Assembly (NCBI RefSeq): GCF_015277775.1 | Contig: NZ_CP063849.1 | Coordinates: 6,277,501 to 6,341,500 of the forward strand | Length of the DNA: 64,000 bases | Reading direction: 5' to 3' | Source of the DNA: Paludibaculum fermentans | GTDB lineage: Bacteria > Acidobacteriota > Terriglobia > Bryobacterales > Bryobacteraceae | Shown here: piece by piece, positions 16,754 through 24,949 of the stretch | Layout of the letters: every line of letters starts with the position of its first letter | How positions within the stretch are numbered: position 1 is the stretch's first letter | Notes under the pieces: model-generated | What the model was told of the DNA's origin: nothing | Database searches by the model: none | Seen by the model: the letters and a program-made list of their open reading frames with translations, nothing else | Made by a program: the position numbers and the translations under genes

Positions 16754-17805
16754 TGAGAAACCGGCTGGCATTCCGCCATTGGTTTCGCGCCTTCGCTTCC
16801 CTGGCGTTCTTCGCCCTCGTTCTGTGCCTGGCCTTCTACATCACCGCCTTCGTCTATGCCCGCACCGGCTGGAAGCCTCACGCCGTGCTGGCCCTGCTGG
16901 TCAATGCCTTCCTCGGAATCATCCTCATGGTCGCCTTGGTGGCCATCGCCGGCACCGTGATTCACAGGCGCCACCGGACGAAGAATCCCCTCTCCGTCAT
17001 TACAGAAGCGCTCGAGCGAATCGCCACGGGCGATTTCACTACCCGGCTGGACGAGAACCTGCGCTCGCACGGAGTGGTGGGCGAGCTGGTGCAGAGCGTG
17101 AACCACATGGCCACTCGTCTCGACGAGATGGAAAAGCTGCGTCAGGAGTTTGTCTCAAATGTGTCGCACGAAATTCAGTCGCCCCTCACCTCCATCCGGG
17201 GCTTTGCGGCTGCCCTGCAGCGGGATAATGTGAGCCTGGAGGACCGTCTCCACTACCTCGAGATCATCGAAGCGGAGAGCCTCCGGCTGTCCAGGTTGAG
17301 TGAGAACCTGCTCAAGCTCGCGTCCCTCGACTCGGAACAGACCCGGCTGGCCCCCACGACCTACCGGCTCGATGTGCAGCTCCGGAACCTGATTCTGGCC
17401 TGCGAAACCCAATGGACCGCCAAGGACATTGAGATGGAGGTAGCGCTCGACGAGGCCGCCATCTCGGCCGACGAAGACCTGCTCAGCCAGGTCTGGATCA
17501 ACCTGATCCACAACAGCATCAAGTTCACCCCGCCCGGAGGCACCATTCACGTCGGCCTGCACCGGAAAGGCGATCGCTGGGAGGTGAGTGTTGCCGATAC
17601 CGGGATCGGCATCGCCGAAGAAGACCTGCCGCGGATCTTCGAGCGGTTCTACAAAGCCGATCCTTCGCGCCGCCACTCCGCCGGAGGCAATGGACTGGGC
17701 CTCGCCATCGCCCAGCGCGTCGTCGAGATCCACAGCGGAGCGATCGCGGTGCGCAGCCAGCCCGGCGCGGGCGCGGAATTCACCGTCAGTCTGCCTGCCG
17801 TGTAA
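16753..17805 (+). CDS. HAMP-containing sensor histidine kinase
   Basis: 350 residues. Two membrane spans (about 14-36 and 43-69) flank only a few residues, so there is almost no periplasmic sensor domain; signal sensing must be within the membrane or through a partner such as the downstream exporter. HAMP about 75-125; HisKA with H139 in SNVSHEIQSPLTSIRG; HATPase with N-box NLIHNSIKF (about 250-258), DTGIGI (282-287) and GNGLGL (312-317). Translationally coupled to the regulator by an ATGA overlap. The phosphoacceptor motif has Gln-Ser (HEIQSP) instead of the common HELRTP. Confidence 0.94.
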   Translation: MRNRLAFRHWFRAFASLAFFALVLCLAFYITAFVYARTGWKPHAVLALLVNAFLGIILMVALVAIAGTVIHRRHRTKNPLSVITEALERIATGDFTTRLDENLRSHGVVGELVQSVNHMATRLDEMEKLRQEFVSNVSHEIQSPLTSIRGFAAALQRDNVSLEDRLHYLEIIEAESLRLSRLSENLLKLASLDSEQTRLAPTTYRLDVQLRNLILACETQWTAKDIEMEVALDEAAISADEDLLSQVWINLIHNSIKFTPPGGTIHVGLHRKGDRWEVSVADTGIGIAEEDLPRIFERFYKADPSRRHSAGGNGLGLAIAQRVVEIHSGAIAVRSQPGAGAEFTVSLPAV

Positions 17806-17817
17806 CATCCCGGCCTT

Positions 17818-17850
17818 GTTTAAATTCAGTTTATGCGCCGCCGCTAATCT
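17818..17850 (+). promoter_or_regulatory. GTTTA direct-repeat box plus -10 element, promoter of the MsbA-like exporter
   Basis: GTTTA at 17818-17822 and 17829-17833, 11 bases apart, then nine bases after GTTTAT the sequence CTAATC (17844-17849). Position for position this matches the box at 16010-16041. The element starts 13 bases after the kinase stop, so the exporter can be transcribed separately but under the same regulator. Confidence 0.6.
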
Positions 17851-17868
17851 GGTTCGCGGAGACCAAAC

Positions 17869-19749
17869 ATGCTGCATCGACCAGGCGCACACCATCCAAA
17901 CCGCTTCGCCGCGCCATCCGAAAATGAACCACCTGTCCAGCTCTCGACTCTTCCGTGGAAACGCCTGCTCGCTTACTTGCAGCCCTATCGGGGACGCATG
18001 GCCGTAGCCATCCTCGCGCTGCTGGGTTCGTCCGCGCTGGGGCTCGCTTTCCCCATGGTGATCGTCCGCCTGCTCGACTCCGCCACACGCACCCACAGCC
18101 TCTCTTCCCTCAACGGACTGGCCCTGCTGCTGCTGGGCATCTTCCTCACCCAGGCCGCGCTGTCGTTCCTCCAGTCCATCATGCTGGCCGTCATCGGCGA
18201 GAACATCGTCTGCGACCTGCGCACCACCCTATACACCCACCTGCACCGCCAGTCACTCGACTTCTACTCGGGACGGCGTGTCGGCGAAATCGTATCCCGA
18301 CTCTCCAGTGACGTGACGCAGATGCGCACCGTTCTGACAAGCAACATCACCTCCCTGCTCAGCCAGAGCGTGTCCCTCATCGGAGCGCTTGTCATCGTTC
18401 TCTCCATCAACATTCAGCTCTCACTGTTCATCCTGGCGCTGGTTCCGCCGCTGGTCCTGCTCGTGGCGTTCTTTGGACGCCGGATCCAGAAGTCCAGCAC
18501 GGGCCTCCAGGATCACCTCGCCGACGCCACCACCGTCGCGGAAGAGGCTCTGCAGGGCATCCGCGTCGTGAAGAGCTTCGGCCAGGAGCAGCACGAGACC
18601 ACCCGTTACGGGGCAGCCGCCCGGAAGGCGCTCTCGGCCTCCCTGCGCATGGCCTTCCTTCACTCTTCCTTCTCCTCGGTGATGATGTTCCTGGGCTTCG
18701 GCACCATCTCCGCCATCATGTGGTACGGCGGGCGCGAAGTGATCGCCGGACGCCTCTCCCTCGCTATGATCAACGGCTTCCTGATGTACGGCATCATGAT
18801 CGCCGGCAGTCTCGGCGGCCTCGCCGGTCTCTACGCCCAGTTCCGTGCGGCCATCGGCGGTGTCCAGCGTGTCTTTGAAATCCTCGACCTCCATCCCACC
18901 GTGCAGGACACGCCGGGCGCCGTAACCCTCACCGGCACGCAGGGCCACCTCCGCTTCGACAACGTGACGTTCCACTACGAACCCAATGTGCCGGTCATCA
19001 AGGGCATTATGCTCGATATCCAACCGGGCGAGATCCTGGCTCTGGTCGGCCCCAGCGGAGCAGGCAAGAGCACGCTGTTCAACCTCATCCCGCGCTTCTA
19101 CGATCCAGCCGGCGGCAGCGTCCAGCTCGATGGCCGCGACCTGCGCTCCGTCACCCAGCACAGCCTGCGCGAACAGATGGCCCTGGTACCGCAGGAGACC
19201 ATGCTCTTTGGCGGGACCATCCGCGAGAACATTCTGTACGGACGGCTGGGCGCCACGGAAGAGCAGATGATCGCGGCGGCCCGCTCCGCCAACGCCCACG
19301 ATTTCATCATGGAGTTCCCCCAGCAGTACGAAACGGTGGTCGGCGAACGCGGAGCCAAACTCAGCGGCGGCCAGCGCCAACGCATCGCCGTGGCCCGTGC
19401 CCTTCTCAAGAACCCCCGCATCCTGCTGTTGGACGAGGCAACCAGCTCGCTCGACAACGACTCGGAAGGCCTCGTGCAGCAGGCGCTCAATCACCTGATG
19501 CAGGGGCGCACCACCGTGATCATCGCCCATCGCCTCAGCACCATCAAGGTGGCCCATCGCATCGCCGTCATGGACGGCGGCCGCATCGTGGAGCTAGGCA
19601 CCCACCGCGAACTCATGGCCCTCGATGGTCTGTACGCCCACCTCTACTCGATGCAGTTTCCGGACAGTTCCGTGGCCACCCCGCCCCATCACTCAGAAGT
19701 CCGCAGGATGCCGCCAGCCAGCATTCTGGCCCCCGCCGCAGCCGATTAA
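17869..19749 (+). CDS. ABC exporter, fused membrane and ATPase domains (MsbA-like)
   Basis: 626 residues. Type-I exporter transmembrane domain about 40-330 (six spans), nucleotide-binding domain about 360-600. Walker A GPSGAGKST starts near residue 394, the Q-loop is VPQETMLFGG, LSGGQRQRIAVARALL lies near 498 and Walker B LLLDEATSSLD near 521. Works as a homodimer and moves lipids, lipid-linked sugars or hydrophobic drugs outward. The N-terminal 25 residues are unlike the family but no later start preserves the first elbow helix. It lies 63 bases downstream of the kinase with its own GTTTA box. The C-terminal 30 residues after the ATPase are Pro/Ala-rich. Confidence 0.93.
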   Translation: MLHRPGAHHPNRFAAPSENEPPVQLSTLPWKRLLAYLQPYRGRMAVAILALLGSSALGLAFPMVIVRLLDSATRTHSLSSLNGLALLLLGIFLTQAALSFLQSIMLAVIGENIVCDLRTTLYTHLHRQSLDFYSGRRVGEIVSRLSSDVTQMRTVLTSNITSLLSQSVSLIGALVIVLSINIQLSLFILALVPPLVLLVAFFGRRIQKSSTGLQDHLADATTVAEEALQGIRVVKSFGQEQHETTRYGAAARKALSASLRMAFLHSSFSSVMMFLGFGTISAIMWYGGREVIAGRLSLAMINGFLMYGIMIAGSLGGLAGLYAQFRAAIGGVQRVFEILDLHPTVQDTPGAVTLTGTQGHLRFDNVTFHYEPNVPVIKGIMLDIQPGEILALVGPSGAGKSTLFNLIPRFYDPAGGSVQLDGRDLRSVTQHSLREQMALVPQETMLFGGTIRENILYGRLGATEEQMIAAARSANAHDFIMEFPQQYETVVGERGAKLSGGQRQRIAVARALLKNPRILLLDEATSSLDNDSEGLVQQALNHLMQGRTTVIIAHRLSTIKVAHRIAVMDGGRIVELGTHRELMALDGLYAHLYSMQFPDSSVATPPHHSEVRRMPPASILAPAAAD

Positions 19750-19777
19750 AGGCGGCAGCCCGGCTTCTCGCAGGATC

Positions 19778-20539
19778 TTACCCTTGAAAACCCACAAGAT
19801 TCTGCTTCAGGTGCTCGACCGATCGCGTCCCCGCCAGAATCGCCCCGTCAAAGGGTGTCGCCTGGATGGCCGCGAAACACTCACGGATCGCCTGGTTCCG
19901 GTCCTCCGCCTGCAGCAGTTCCCCTTCCGCGAATGGGCGGTTGGTGAACAGCAGACGCCCGGTTTCCCGAGCCCGTGCAATCGCCGGCCGCATCGCCTGG
20001 TTCCGCCGGTTGTAAGGAATCTGCAGGATCTGGAACAACTCGTTCGTGCAGGCGATCTCCACCGACTCCAGATCCTTCACGCTGGCGCCCACCACCTTGA
20101 CCCCTGCTGCCTTGGCCGCTTCCAGGGCCTTGATCGTGCCGGGCGCCCGCAGCACCTCCGGAGTGCTCCGGTGCACCTGCAGGATGTCGATCCGCCCCAG
20201 CCGCCGGAAACTCTCTTCCAGGCTCGCCATCAGCGCATCGTAGCTGTGGTCGAGCACTGTCTGGTTTGTCTCGAAGTCCCAGGACTCTCCGAACTTCGTG
20301 GCCACCACCAGCGAATCGCGCTGCTCCGCCGTCAACTGCATCAGAAACGCGCCGAACCTGGGTTCGCTCCACGCGTACGAGGGTGCTGTGTCGAAGATCC
20401 GGACCCCGGCTTCATACGCACCGTTCAGGAACTCCTCCGCCTGTTCATCGTCCGGCACGGGCGATGGTTTGAAGCCCCAGGCCCGGCCGATCTCCAGCAA
20501 GCCCAGCCCGAACTGCAACCCTGTCCACGGCACACTCAT
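19778..20539 (-). CDS. aldo/keto reductase family protein
   Basis: 253 residues starting at the ATG at 20539 (MSVPWTGLQFGLGLLEIG). The AKR catalytic tetrad is visible as D50 and Y55 (FDTAPSYAWSE), K82 (VVATKFG) and H123 (LQVHRS). It is shorter than classical AKRs (about 300-330 aa), with reduced loops. NAD(P)H-dependent carbonyl reduction is expected; substrate unknown. The start overlaps the stop of the upstream 52-codon gene (ATGA), so the small protein and the reductase form a coupled pair. Convergent with the MsbA-like exporter. Confidence 0.88.
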   Translation of the reverse strand: MSVPWTGLQFGLGLLEIGRAWGFKPSPVPDDEQAEEFLNGAYEAGVRIFDTAPSYAWSEPRFGAFLMQLTAEQRDSLVVATKFGESWDFETNQTVLDHSYDALMASLEESFRRLGRIDILQVHRSTPEVLRAPGTIKALEAAKAAGVKVVGASVKDLESVEIACTNELFQILQIPYNRRNQAMRPAIARARETGRLLFTNRPFAEGELLQAEDRNQAIRECFAAIQATPFDGAILAGTRSVEHLKQNLVGFQG

Positions 20540-20694
20540 TCGGCCGTATGCTCCAGCAGATTCGAGACTTCCGCTTTCCTTACGCCATACACGCGTTTCA
20601 GCACGCGGCACAGCTCCTCGGCAAAGCGCTGCGGGTGTTCGCTCTCGTCCAGATCGACTTCGATCTTGATGTAGACATCGATGTTCTTCATCAT
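20536..20694 (-). CDS. small conserved-looking protein, 52 aa
   Basis: A 52-residue protein (start ATG 20694 or 20691) with a strand-helix pattern: NIDVYIKIEVDLDE followed by helix HPQRFAEELCRVLKRVYG and strand KAEVSNLLE. It could be a small ferredoxin-like or ACT-like alpha/beta domain; no family is recognised with certainty. Its stop overlaps the start of the aldo/keto reductase (ATGA). Start-to-start distance to the divergent Cys-rich gene is only 25 bases. Longer in-frame extension upstream is antisense to that gene and is rejected. Confidence 0.65.
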   Translation of the reverse strand: MMKNIDVYIKIEVDLDESEHPQRFAEELCRVLKRVYGVRKAEVSNLLEHTAE

Positions 20695-20719
20695 TCGGAT
20701 GGTACGATAAATCGGACGG

Positions 20720-21343
20720 ATGGAACGCGTAACCTGCCATTTGTGCGAGTCGCGGCCCCCGCGCCGGTCCTGCCCCGCCTTGATGAAAGACATCTGCGCG
20801 GTCTGCTGTGGGACTGAGCGGGAGCAGACGATCGACTGCCCCCTGGATTGCGAGTATCTGCGTGAGGCGCGCAGCCACGAGAAACCGCCTGAGGTCGATC
20901 CCAAGACTCTGCCCCACCCTGAGATCGAACTCACCGATAAGTTCATGGAAGAGCAGCAGCCCCTGGCCATCGTCACCGGCCGCCTGCTGCTGGTTTCCGC
21001 CCTGGAAACCCCTGGCGCCAACGACTTTGACATGCGCGACGCCCTCGACGCCCTGGTCCGCACCTACAAGATCGCCGATAGCGGCCTAGTCTACGAGACC
21101 CGGCCCGTCAACGGCATCGCTGCCGCCTTGTCTGACCGGTTCCAGCGCGAAGTCCACGAATTCCGCGAACACGTAGCCGAGCGTGGCGGCTCGCATACCG
21201 TCCGCGACAAGGATCTGCTGGGCGTGCTGGTCTTCTGGCAGCGCACCGAATGGCAGACGAACAATGGGCGCCGCAAGAGCCGCGCTTTCATCGAGTCGCT
21301 CTACGGCCTGCTGCCCCCACCCCCGGAGGAAGCGCAAGCTTGA
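20720..21343 (+). CDS. Cys-rich zinc-ribbon-like protein of unknown function, 207 aa
   Basis: The N-terminal 45 residues carry seven to eight Cys in a CHLC...C...ICAVCCG...DCPLDCEYL pattern, which suggests one or two metal sites (zinc or Fe-S). The remaining 160 residues are helical and without membrane segments, with charged helices such as RFQREVHEFREHV near 130-145. I recall similar proteins with a CPA...ICxxCCGT...IDCPSDC motif in Acidobacteria, but no function is known to me. The gene overlaps the TTG start of the ferredoxin-NADP reductase-like gene, so the two are coupled: a metal-cluster protein next to a flavin reductase could be an electron-transfer pair (inference). Confidence 0.75.
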   Translation: MERVTCHLCESRPPRRSCPALMKDICAVCCGTEREQTIDCPLDCEYLREARSHEKPPEVDPKTLPHPEIELTDKFMEEQQPLAIVTGRLLLVSALETPGANDFDMRDALDALVRTYKIADSGLVYETRPVNGIAAALSDRFQREVHEFREHVAERGGSHTVRDKDLLGVLVFWQRTEWQTNNGRRKSRAFIESLYGLLPPPPEEAQA

Positions 21344-22029
21344 AAGCCCGTCTTGTCGAGTCCGTTGAAATCGCGCCGGAGGTCCGCCACTTCACCTTCG
21401 CCGTCGATCTGTTGGAAACGCTGGACTTCACCCCCGGACAGTTCGTCAGCTTCAGCCGCGACGTCCTGGGTAAGTCCATTACCCGGGCCTATTCCATCGC
21501 CTCGGCGCCCTCCGGCAACCGCTTCGAATTGTGCCTGAATCGTGTCCAGGACGGCCGCCTCTCGCCGTGGCTGTTCGAGATGAAGCCGGACGACACCATT
21601 GAGATGAGCGGCCCGCTCGGCTACTTCGTACCGAAAGCCCCGCTGCGCGACGCCGTCTTTGTCGCCACCGGAACCGGCGTGGCTCCGTTTCGTTCGTTCC
21701 TCCGCTGGCCGCCCGTCTTCGCCGCTTCCACCAGCCTGGCGCTTCTCTTTGGAACCCGCTCGGAAGAGGGCATCCTGTACCGCCGGGAGTTCGAGGAACT
21801 TACCGCCAACCGGCCTGGATTCCGTTACTTGCCGACGCTTACACGCCCCGGGACGGGCTGGGCTGGCCGCGCCGGCCGCGTCCAGGCGCATCTGGATGAA
21901 GCGCTGGGCGGGCGGAATGACATTGATGTCTACGTTTGCGGCCTCAAGGCCATGGTCGACGATGTCCGCACCCTCCTCAAATCGAAAGGATTTGACCGGA
22001 AGCAGATCATCGTCGAGAAATACGATTAA
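21340..22029 (+). CDS. ferredoxin-NADP reductase-like FAD/NAD(P)-binding oxidoreductase
   Basis: 229 residues starting at TTG 21340, which overlaps the preceding stop (TTGA) and has GGAGGA at 21324-21329. FAD-binding barrel about 1-97 with the flavin motif RAYSIASAP (49-57) and GPLGYF; NAD-binding domain about 100-229 with GTGVAPFRSFL (111-121) and the CGLKAMV segment near 200. Family members pass electrons between NAD(P)H and ferredoxin, flavodoxin or an oxygenase partner. No iron-sulfur domain is fused. The TTG start is chosen because upstream in-frame sequence is antisense-like and not conserved-looking. Confidence 0.9.
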   Translation: MKARLVESVEIAPEVRHFTFAVDLLETLDFTPGQFVSFSRDVLGKSITRAYSIASAPSGNRFELCLNRVQDGRLSPWLFEMKPDDTIEMSGPLGYFVPKAPLRDAVFVATGTGVAPFRSFLRWPPVFAASTSLALLFGTRSEEGILYRREFEELTANRPGFRYLPTLTRPGTGWAGRAGRVQAHLDEALGGRNDIDVYVCGLKAMVDDVRTLLKSKGFDRKQIIVEKYD

Positions 22030-22039
22030 AATCAATCTC

Positions 22040-22312
22040 ATGGAATCCCCTGCAACCAGGTGGGCGATGCTGCTGACCGGTGCGGCCATCGTCTTCGGAG
22101 TCACGGTCGCAATCGGTCTGCGTCTGCTGCCTGAGCCGCGTTCGGAAACCGACTACCTCGTCGTTGGATCCATCGCCACTTTTGTGTCCCTGGGCGTCCT
22201 CTTCGCGGTCCTCATCGCGACCTGGGTTAAGTCCCCTGAAATCTTCTTCAAGCGCCGCAAAAAGGAGCCAGACGACCTCCAACCGCCGGCCGACTCCACT
22301 CCCGACGCCTAA
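22040..22312 (+). CDS. small two-span membrane protein, 90 aa
   Basis: 90 residues with two hydrophobic spans (about 10-32 and 42-66) and a charged C-terminal tail (SPEIFFKRRKKEPDDLQPP) that is probably cytoplasmic. I do not recognise a family. It starts 10 bases after the reductase stop and continues the same transcription unit, so it may anchor or accompany the reductase. Earlier in-frame starts lie inside the reductase gene in another frame and are rejected. Confidence 0.7.
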   Translation: MESPATRWAMLLTGAAIVFGVTVAIGLRLLPEPRSETDYLVVGSIATFVSLGVLFAVLIATWVKSPEIFFKRRKKEPDDLQPPADSTPDA

Positions 22313-22346
22313 TCTTTACTTTGTTGATAGGCTTTGTGGCCATATG

Positions 22347-22361
22347 CTAGCCTGAGGCTAG
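22347..22361 (+). promoter_or_regulatory. small hairpin in the SUMT gene leader
   Basis: CTAGCC-TGA-GGCTAG, a 6-bp stem ending 7 bases before the start codon at 22369. It may fold at the translation start or be an operator. The 56-base gap is too short for a cobalamin riboswitch. Confidence 0.35.
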
Positions 22362-22368
22362 TTCCTGC

Positions 22369-23154
22369 ATGAGCACCATCCACATCGTCGGAGCCGGACC
22401 CGGTCGCGCCGACCTCCTCACGGTCCGCGCTGCCCGCATCCTTGCCCGCGCCGACGCCGTGCTCTACGACCGGTTGGTTTCCCGCGAAGTTCTCGAACTG
22501 ATCAGCCCCGCCGCGGAACTCCATGATGTCGGAAAGGCAGAGGGCCGCCAGGAAGAGATCCAGGGCCACATTCTGGACCTGCTGGAAGACTGCGGCCGCC
22601 GCCACGAAACCGTGGTCCGCCTGAAGGGCGGCGACCCCATGGTCTTCGGCCGGGGTGGAGAGGAATGGCGCTGGCTGGTCGCCCGCGGTTGGAACGTGGA
22701 AGTCACGCCCGGCCTCAGTTCCGCCATCTCTGTCCCCGAACTGGCTGGAATTCCAGTCACTTACCGCGGCATCGCCGGCGGCTTCGCGGTCGTCACCGGA
22801 CACCGCCACCCCGCCGCGTGTCAGGAGTGGGCGGCCTATGCCCATGTCGACACCCTGGTCGTGCTGATGGGTGTCGGGCGCCGCGCTGAGATCGCGGACT
22901 GCCTCATTGCCGCCGGACGCGACGGCGATACTCCGGTCGCTTTTGTGGAGAATGGCTCCACGGCCAGGCAGCGGGTCGTGGTGACAACGCTGCGCGAGGC
23001 CGGTACCTGCGAGGTCAATTCTCCCGCCGTGATGGTGATTGGAGAAGTGGTGAACCTGCGCGGCCAGCTAATTCAACCGGCGCACTTCAACGCGGCCGTA
23101 GATCTCACGAGTCTGCTGCAGGTTGGCGAAGCTCACACCCGGCAGTCTTGCTGA
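22369..23154 (+). CDS. cobA: uroporphyrinogen-III C-methyltransferase (SUMT)
   Basis: 261 residues. SAM-dependent methyltransferase that makes precorrin-2 for siroheme or cobalamin. Family motifs: VGAGPGRADLLTVRAARILARADAVLYDRLVS at the N-terminus (7 onward), LKGGDPMVFGRGGEE near 85, and VTPGLSSAISVPELAGIPVTYRG near 112-135. The last 25 or so residues extend past the usual family end and lie antisense to the 3' end of the PfkB gene (87-base overlap). No other siroheme or B12 gene is adjacent. Confidence 0.93.
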   Translation: MSTIHIVGAGPGRADLLTVRAARILARADAVLYDRLVSREVLELISPAAELHDVGKAEGRQEEIQGHILDLLEDCGRRHETVVRLKGGDPMVFGRGGEEWRWLVARGWNVEVTPGLSSAISVPELAGIPVTYRGIAGGFAVVTGHRHPAACQEWAAYAHVDTLVVLMGVGRRAEIADCLIAAGRDGDTPVAFVENGSTARQRVVVTTLREAGTCEVNSPAVMVIGEVVNLRGQLIQPAHFNAAVDLTSLLQVGEAHTRQSC

Positions 23155-24000
23155 CGCCGTACCAGCCGCCACGCCCCACCTCAGCGCATCCATGGCTTCC
23201 TTGCCATCGTGTGCAGCCCAGGCGTAGGCTGCGGCCAGCGCATCGCCCGCGCCGATAGGACACAGCGCGTCGATCCGCGGCGGCACCGCCTCCCAGATGG
23301 ACCCATCCTCGAACGCGCCCAGCGCACCACGCGCACCCAGGGACAGAATCACGTTCTTCGCGCCCATGCCCCGGATCCGCTCAGCAGCTTCCTGGAAGTG
23401 GTTGCGCGTCAGCAAAGCGCGATTCAGCAACCGCTCCGCTTCCGGTTGATTCGGAGTCACTACGGTCGGTCCCTGCTCCAGCGCCGCTTCCACCGCTTCG
23501 CCATCCGTGTCCAGCAGCGTCTTCACGCCCAACTTCGAAGCTGCTTGGATCAGCCTCGCATAAAATTCAGCAGGCACCCCGGGCGGCACGCTGCCGCACA
23601 GCAGCAGCCAGGTCGCCTCTTTCATCCTGTGCCGCACGGTCTTTTCCAGCCTGGACAACTCCGGCTGGCTCAGCGCCGGACCGTGTTCATTCAATTTGAT
23701 CGCCAGACCGTTCTTATCCGCGATCGTGAAATTCGTCCGGATCTCGTGCCGTACCCGCACGAACTCGCACGGAAACTCGGCCTGGCTCAGGAACCCTTCC
23801 AGTAGCTTGCCCGACTTGCCGCCACAGATCGCAATGGCCAGCGTCGGCCCACCATAGCTGTGGATCACGCTGGACGCGTTAATGCCTCGGCCTCCGGCCG
23901 ATTCCCGGGTCGACAGGATGTAGGCCCGGTCTTCGAAGACCAGGCGATCGACGGCAACGTTGCGGTCTATAGCTGGATTCGCGGTGAGGGTGAGGATCAA
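23068..24000 (-). CDS. PfkB-family sugar kinase (1-phosphofructokinase/LacC type)
   Basis: 310 residues from a TTG start at 24000 (MILTLTANPAIDRNV, the usual N-terminus of the 1-phosphofructokinase/tagatose-6-phosphate kinase branch). Substrate region SAGGRGINASSVIHSYGG near 34-51; catalytic and anion-hole motif GAGDAL at 250-255 with D253 as base. It phosphorylates a sugar phosphate with ATP in the cytoplasm. There is no PTS or aldolase neighbour to fix the substrate. The start codon is 46 bases from the divergent EamA gene start, so the two promoters must overlap. Its 3' end overlaps cobA by 87 bases on the opposite strand. Confidence 0.9.
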   Translation of the reverse strand: MILTLTANPAIDRNVAVDRLVFEDRAYILSTRESAGGRGINASSVIHSYGGPTLAIAICGGKSGKLLEGFLSQAEFPCEFVRVRHEIRTNFTIADKNGLAIKLNEHGPALSQPELSRLEKTVRHRMKEATWLLLCGSVPPGVPAEFYARLIQAASKLGVKTLLDTDGEAVEAALEQGPTVVTPNQPEAERLLNRALLTRNHFQEAAERIRGMGAKNVILSLGARGALGAFEDGSIWEAVPPRIDALCPIGAGDALAAAYAWAAHDGKEAMDALRWGVAAGTASARLPGVSFANLQQTREIYGRVEVRRLN

Positions 24001-24046
24001 ACCATCAGTTTATCGGAGTCTGACATCCGGATGCTACGCTAACTAT

Positions 24047-24949
24047 TTGAGGAATCACCCCCAGTTCACTGCCTACGCCGCTCTTGCGTCCGTATGCTTT
24101 TTCTGGGGCACCACCTACCTCGGCATCCGCATGGCGCTGGAGACTTTTCCGCCCGCCTTGCTGGTCGCCGTGCGCTTCACCCTCTCCGGCTCCATCCTGC
24201 TCATCGGAGCCCTGTTCATGGGCGCGCACATCCCGCGCGGCCGCGAACTGGCCCGCAGCGCCGGCAACGGGATCCTGCTGGTAGGCCTGGGCACCGGCGG
24301 CCTGGTTTGGGCCGAAACGATGATCCCCAGCGGCCTCGCCGCCCTCATCATCACCATTTCGCCCTTCTGGATGGTCGGTCTCGACGCCCTGATGCCGCCC
24401 CGCACGCCGCTGCACGGGCCTACCCTCGCCGGTATGGCCATCGGCTTAGGCGGAGCCGCGCTACTGGTCGGGCCCGGCGCCATGGCCGGCGGAGCCGCGG
24501 GCCAGCATCTCATCCTGGGCTTCTGCATCCTCCAGGTCGGCTGCCTGTCGTGGTCTTTGGGTTCGATGCTGCAGCGCCGCCAGGAGACCAAGGCTCATCC
24601 CATCGTGTCCGGAGGCGTACAGCAACTCGCCGCCGGCTTAGCCTTCATCCCGGTGGCTTTGTTCCTGCAAGGACCCGTGCACTGGTCGACCCGAGGGATC
24701 TCGGCCACACTCTACCTGGTGACCTTCGGGTCCATCATCGGCTACTCCAGCTACGTGTTCGCGCTCGACCGCCTACCCGTCGCGATGGTCTCGCTTTACA
24801 ACTATTTGAATCCGCTGGTGGCCGTCTTCCTGGGTTGGGTCTTTTACCGCGAGTCCTTCGGCCTCCGTGAAGCCGCGGCGATGCTCATCATTTTCACAGG
24901 CGTGGCAGTAGTGAAACACGCCGAGGCGCGGCGCAGGAAACTGGCTTAG
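24047..24949 (+). CDS. EamA/DMT-family transporter
   Basis: 300 residues with ten membrane spans arranged as two EamA repeats (about 10-140 and 155-290). Motifs include FFWGTTYLGIRMALE in the first span and the GSIIGYSSYVFALDRLPVAMVSLYNYLNPLVAVFLGWV stretch of the last helices, where the Pro and Asn are typical. Drug/metabolite exporters of this group often export amino acids or purines; the substrate is unknown. I chose TTG at 24047 because it gives the expected short N-terminus; an in-frame start further upstream would extend into the divergent pfkB region. Confidence 0.88.
   Translation: MRNHPQFTAYAALASVCFFWGTTYLGIRMALETFPPALLVAVRFTLSGSILLIGALFMGAHIPRGRELARSAGNGILLVGLGTGGLVWAETMIPSGLAALIITISPFWMVGLDALMPPRTPLHGPTLAGMAIGLGGAALLVGPGAMAGGAAGQHLILGFCILQVGCLSWSLGSMLQRRQETKAHPIVSGGVQQLAAGLAFIPVALFLQGPVHWSTRGISATLYLVTFGSIIGYSSYVFALDRLPVAMVSLYNYLNPLVAVFLGWVFYRESFGLREAAAMLIIFTGVAVVKHAEARRRKLA

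Noticed and set aside
22313-22368. cobalamin riboswitch before cobA
   Set aside because: 56 bases is too short; only a small hairpin is present.
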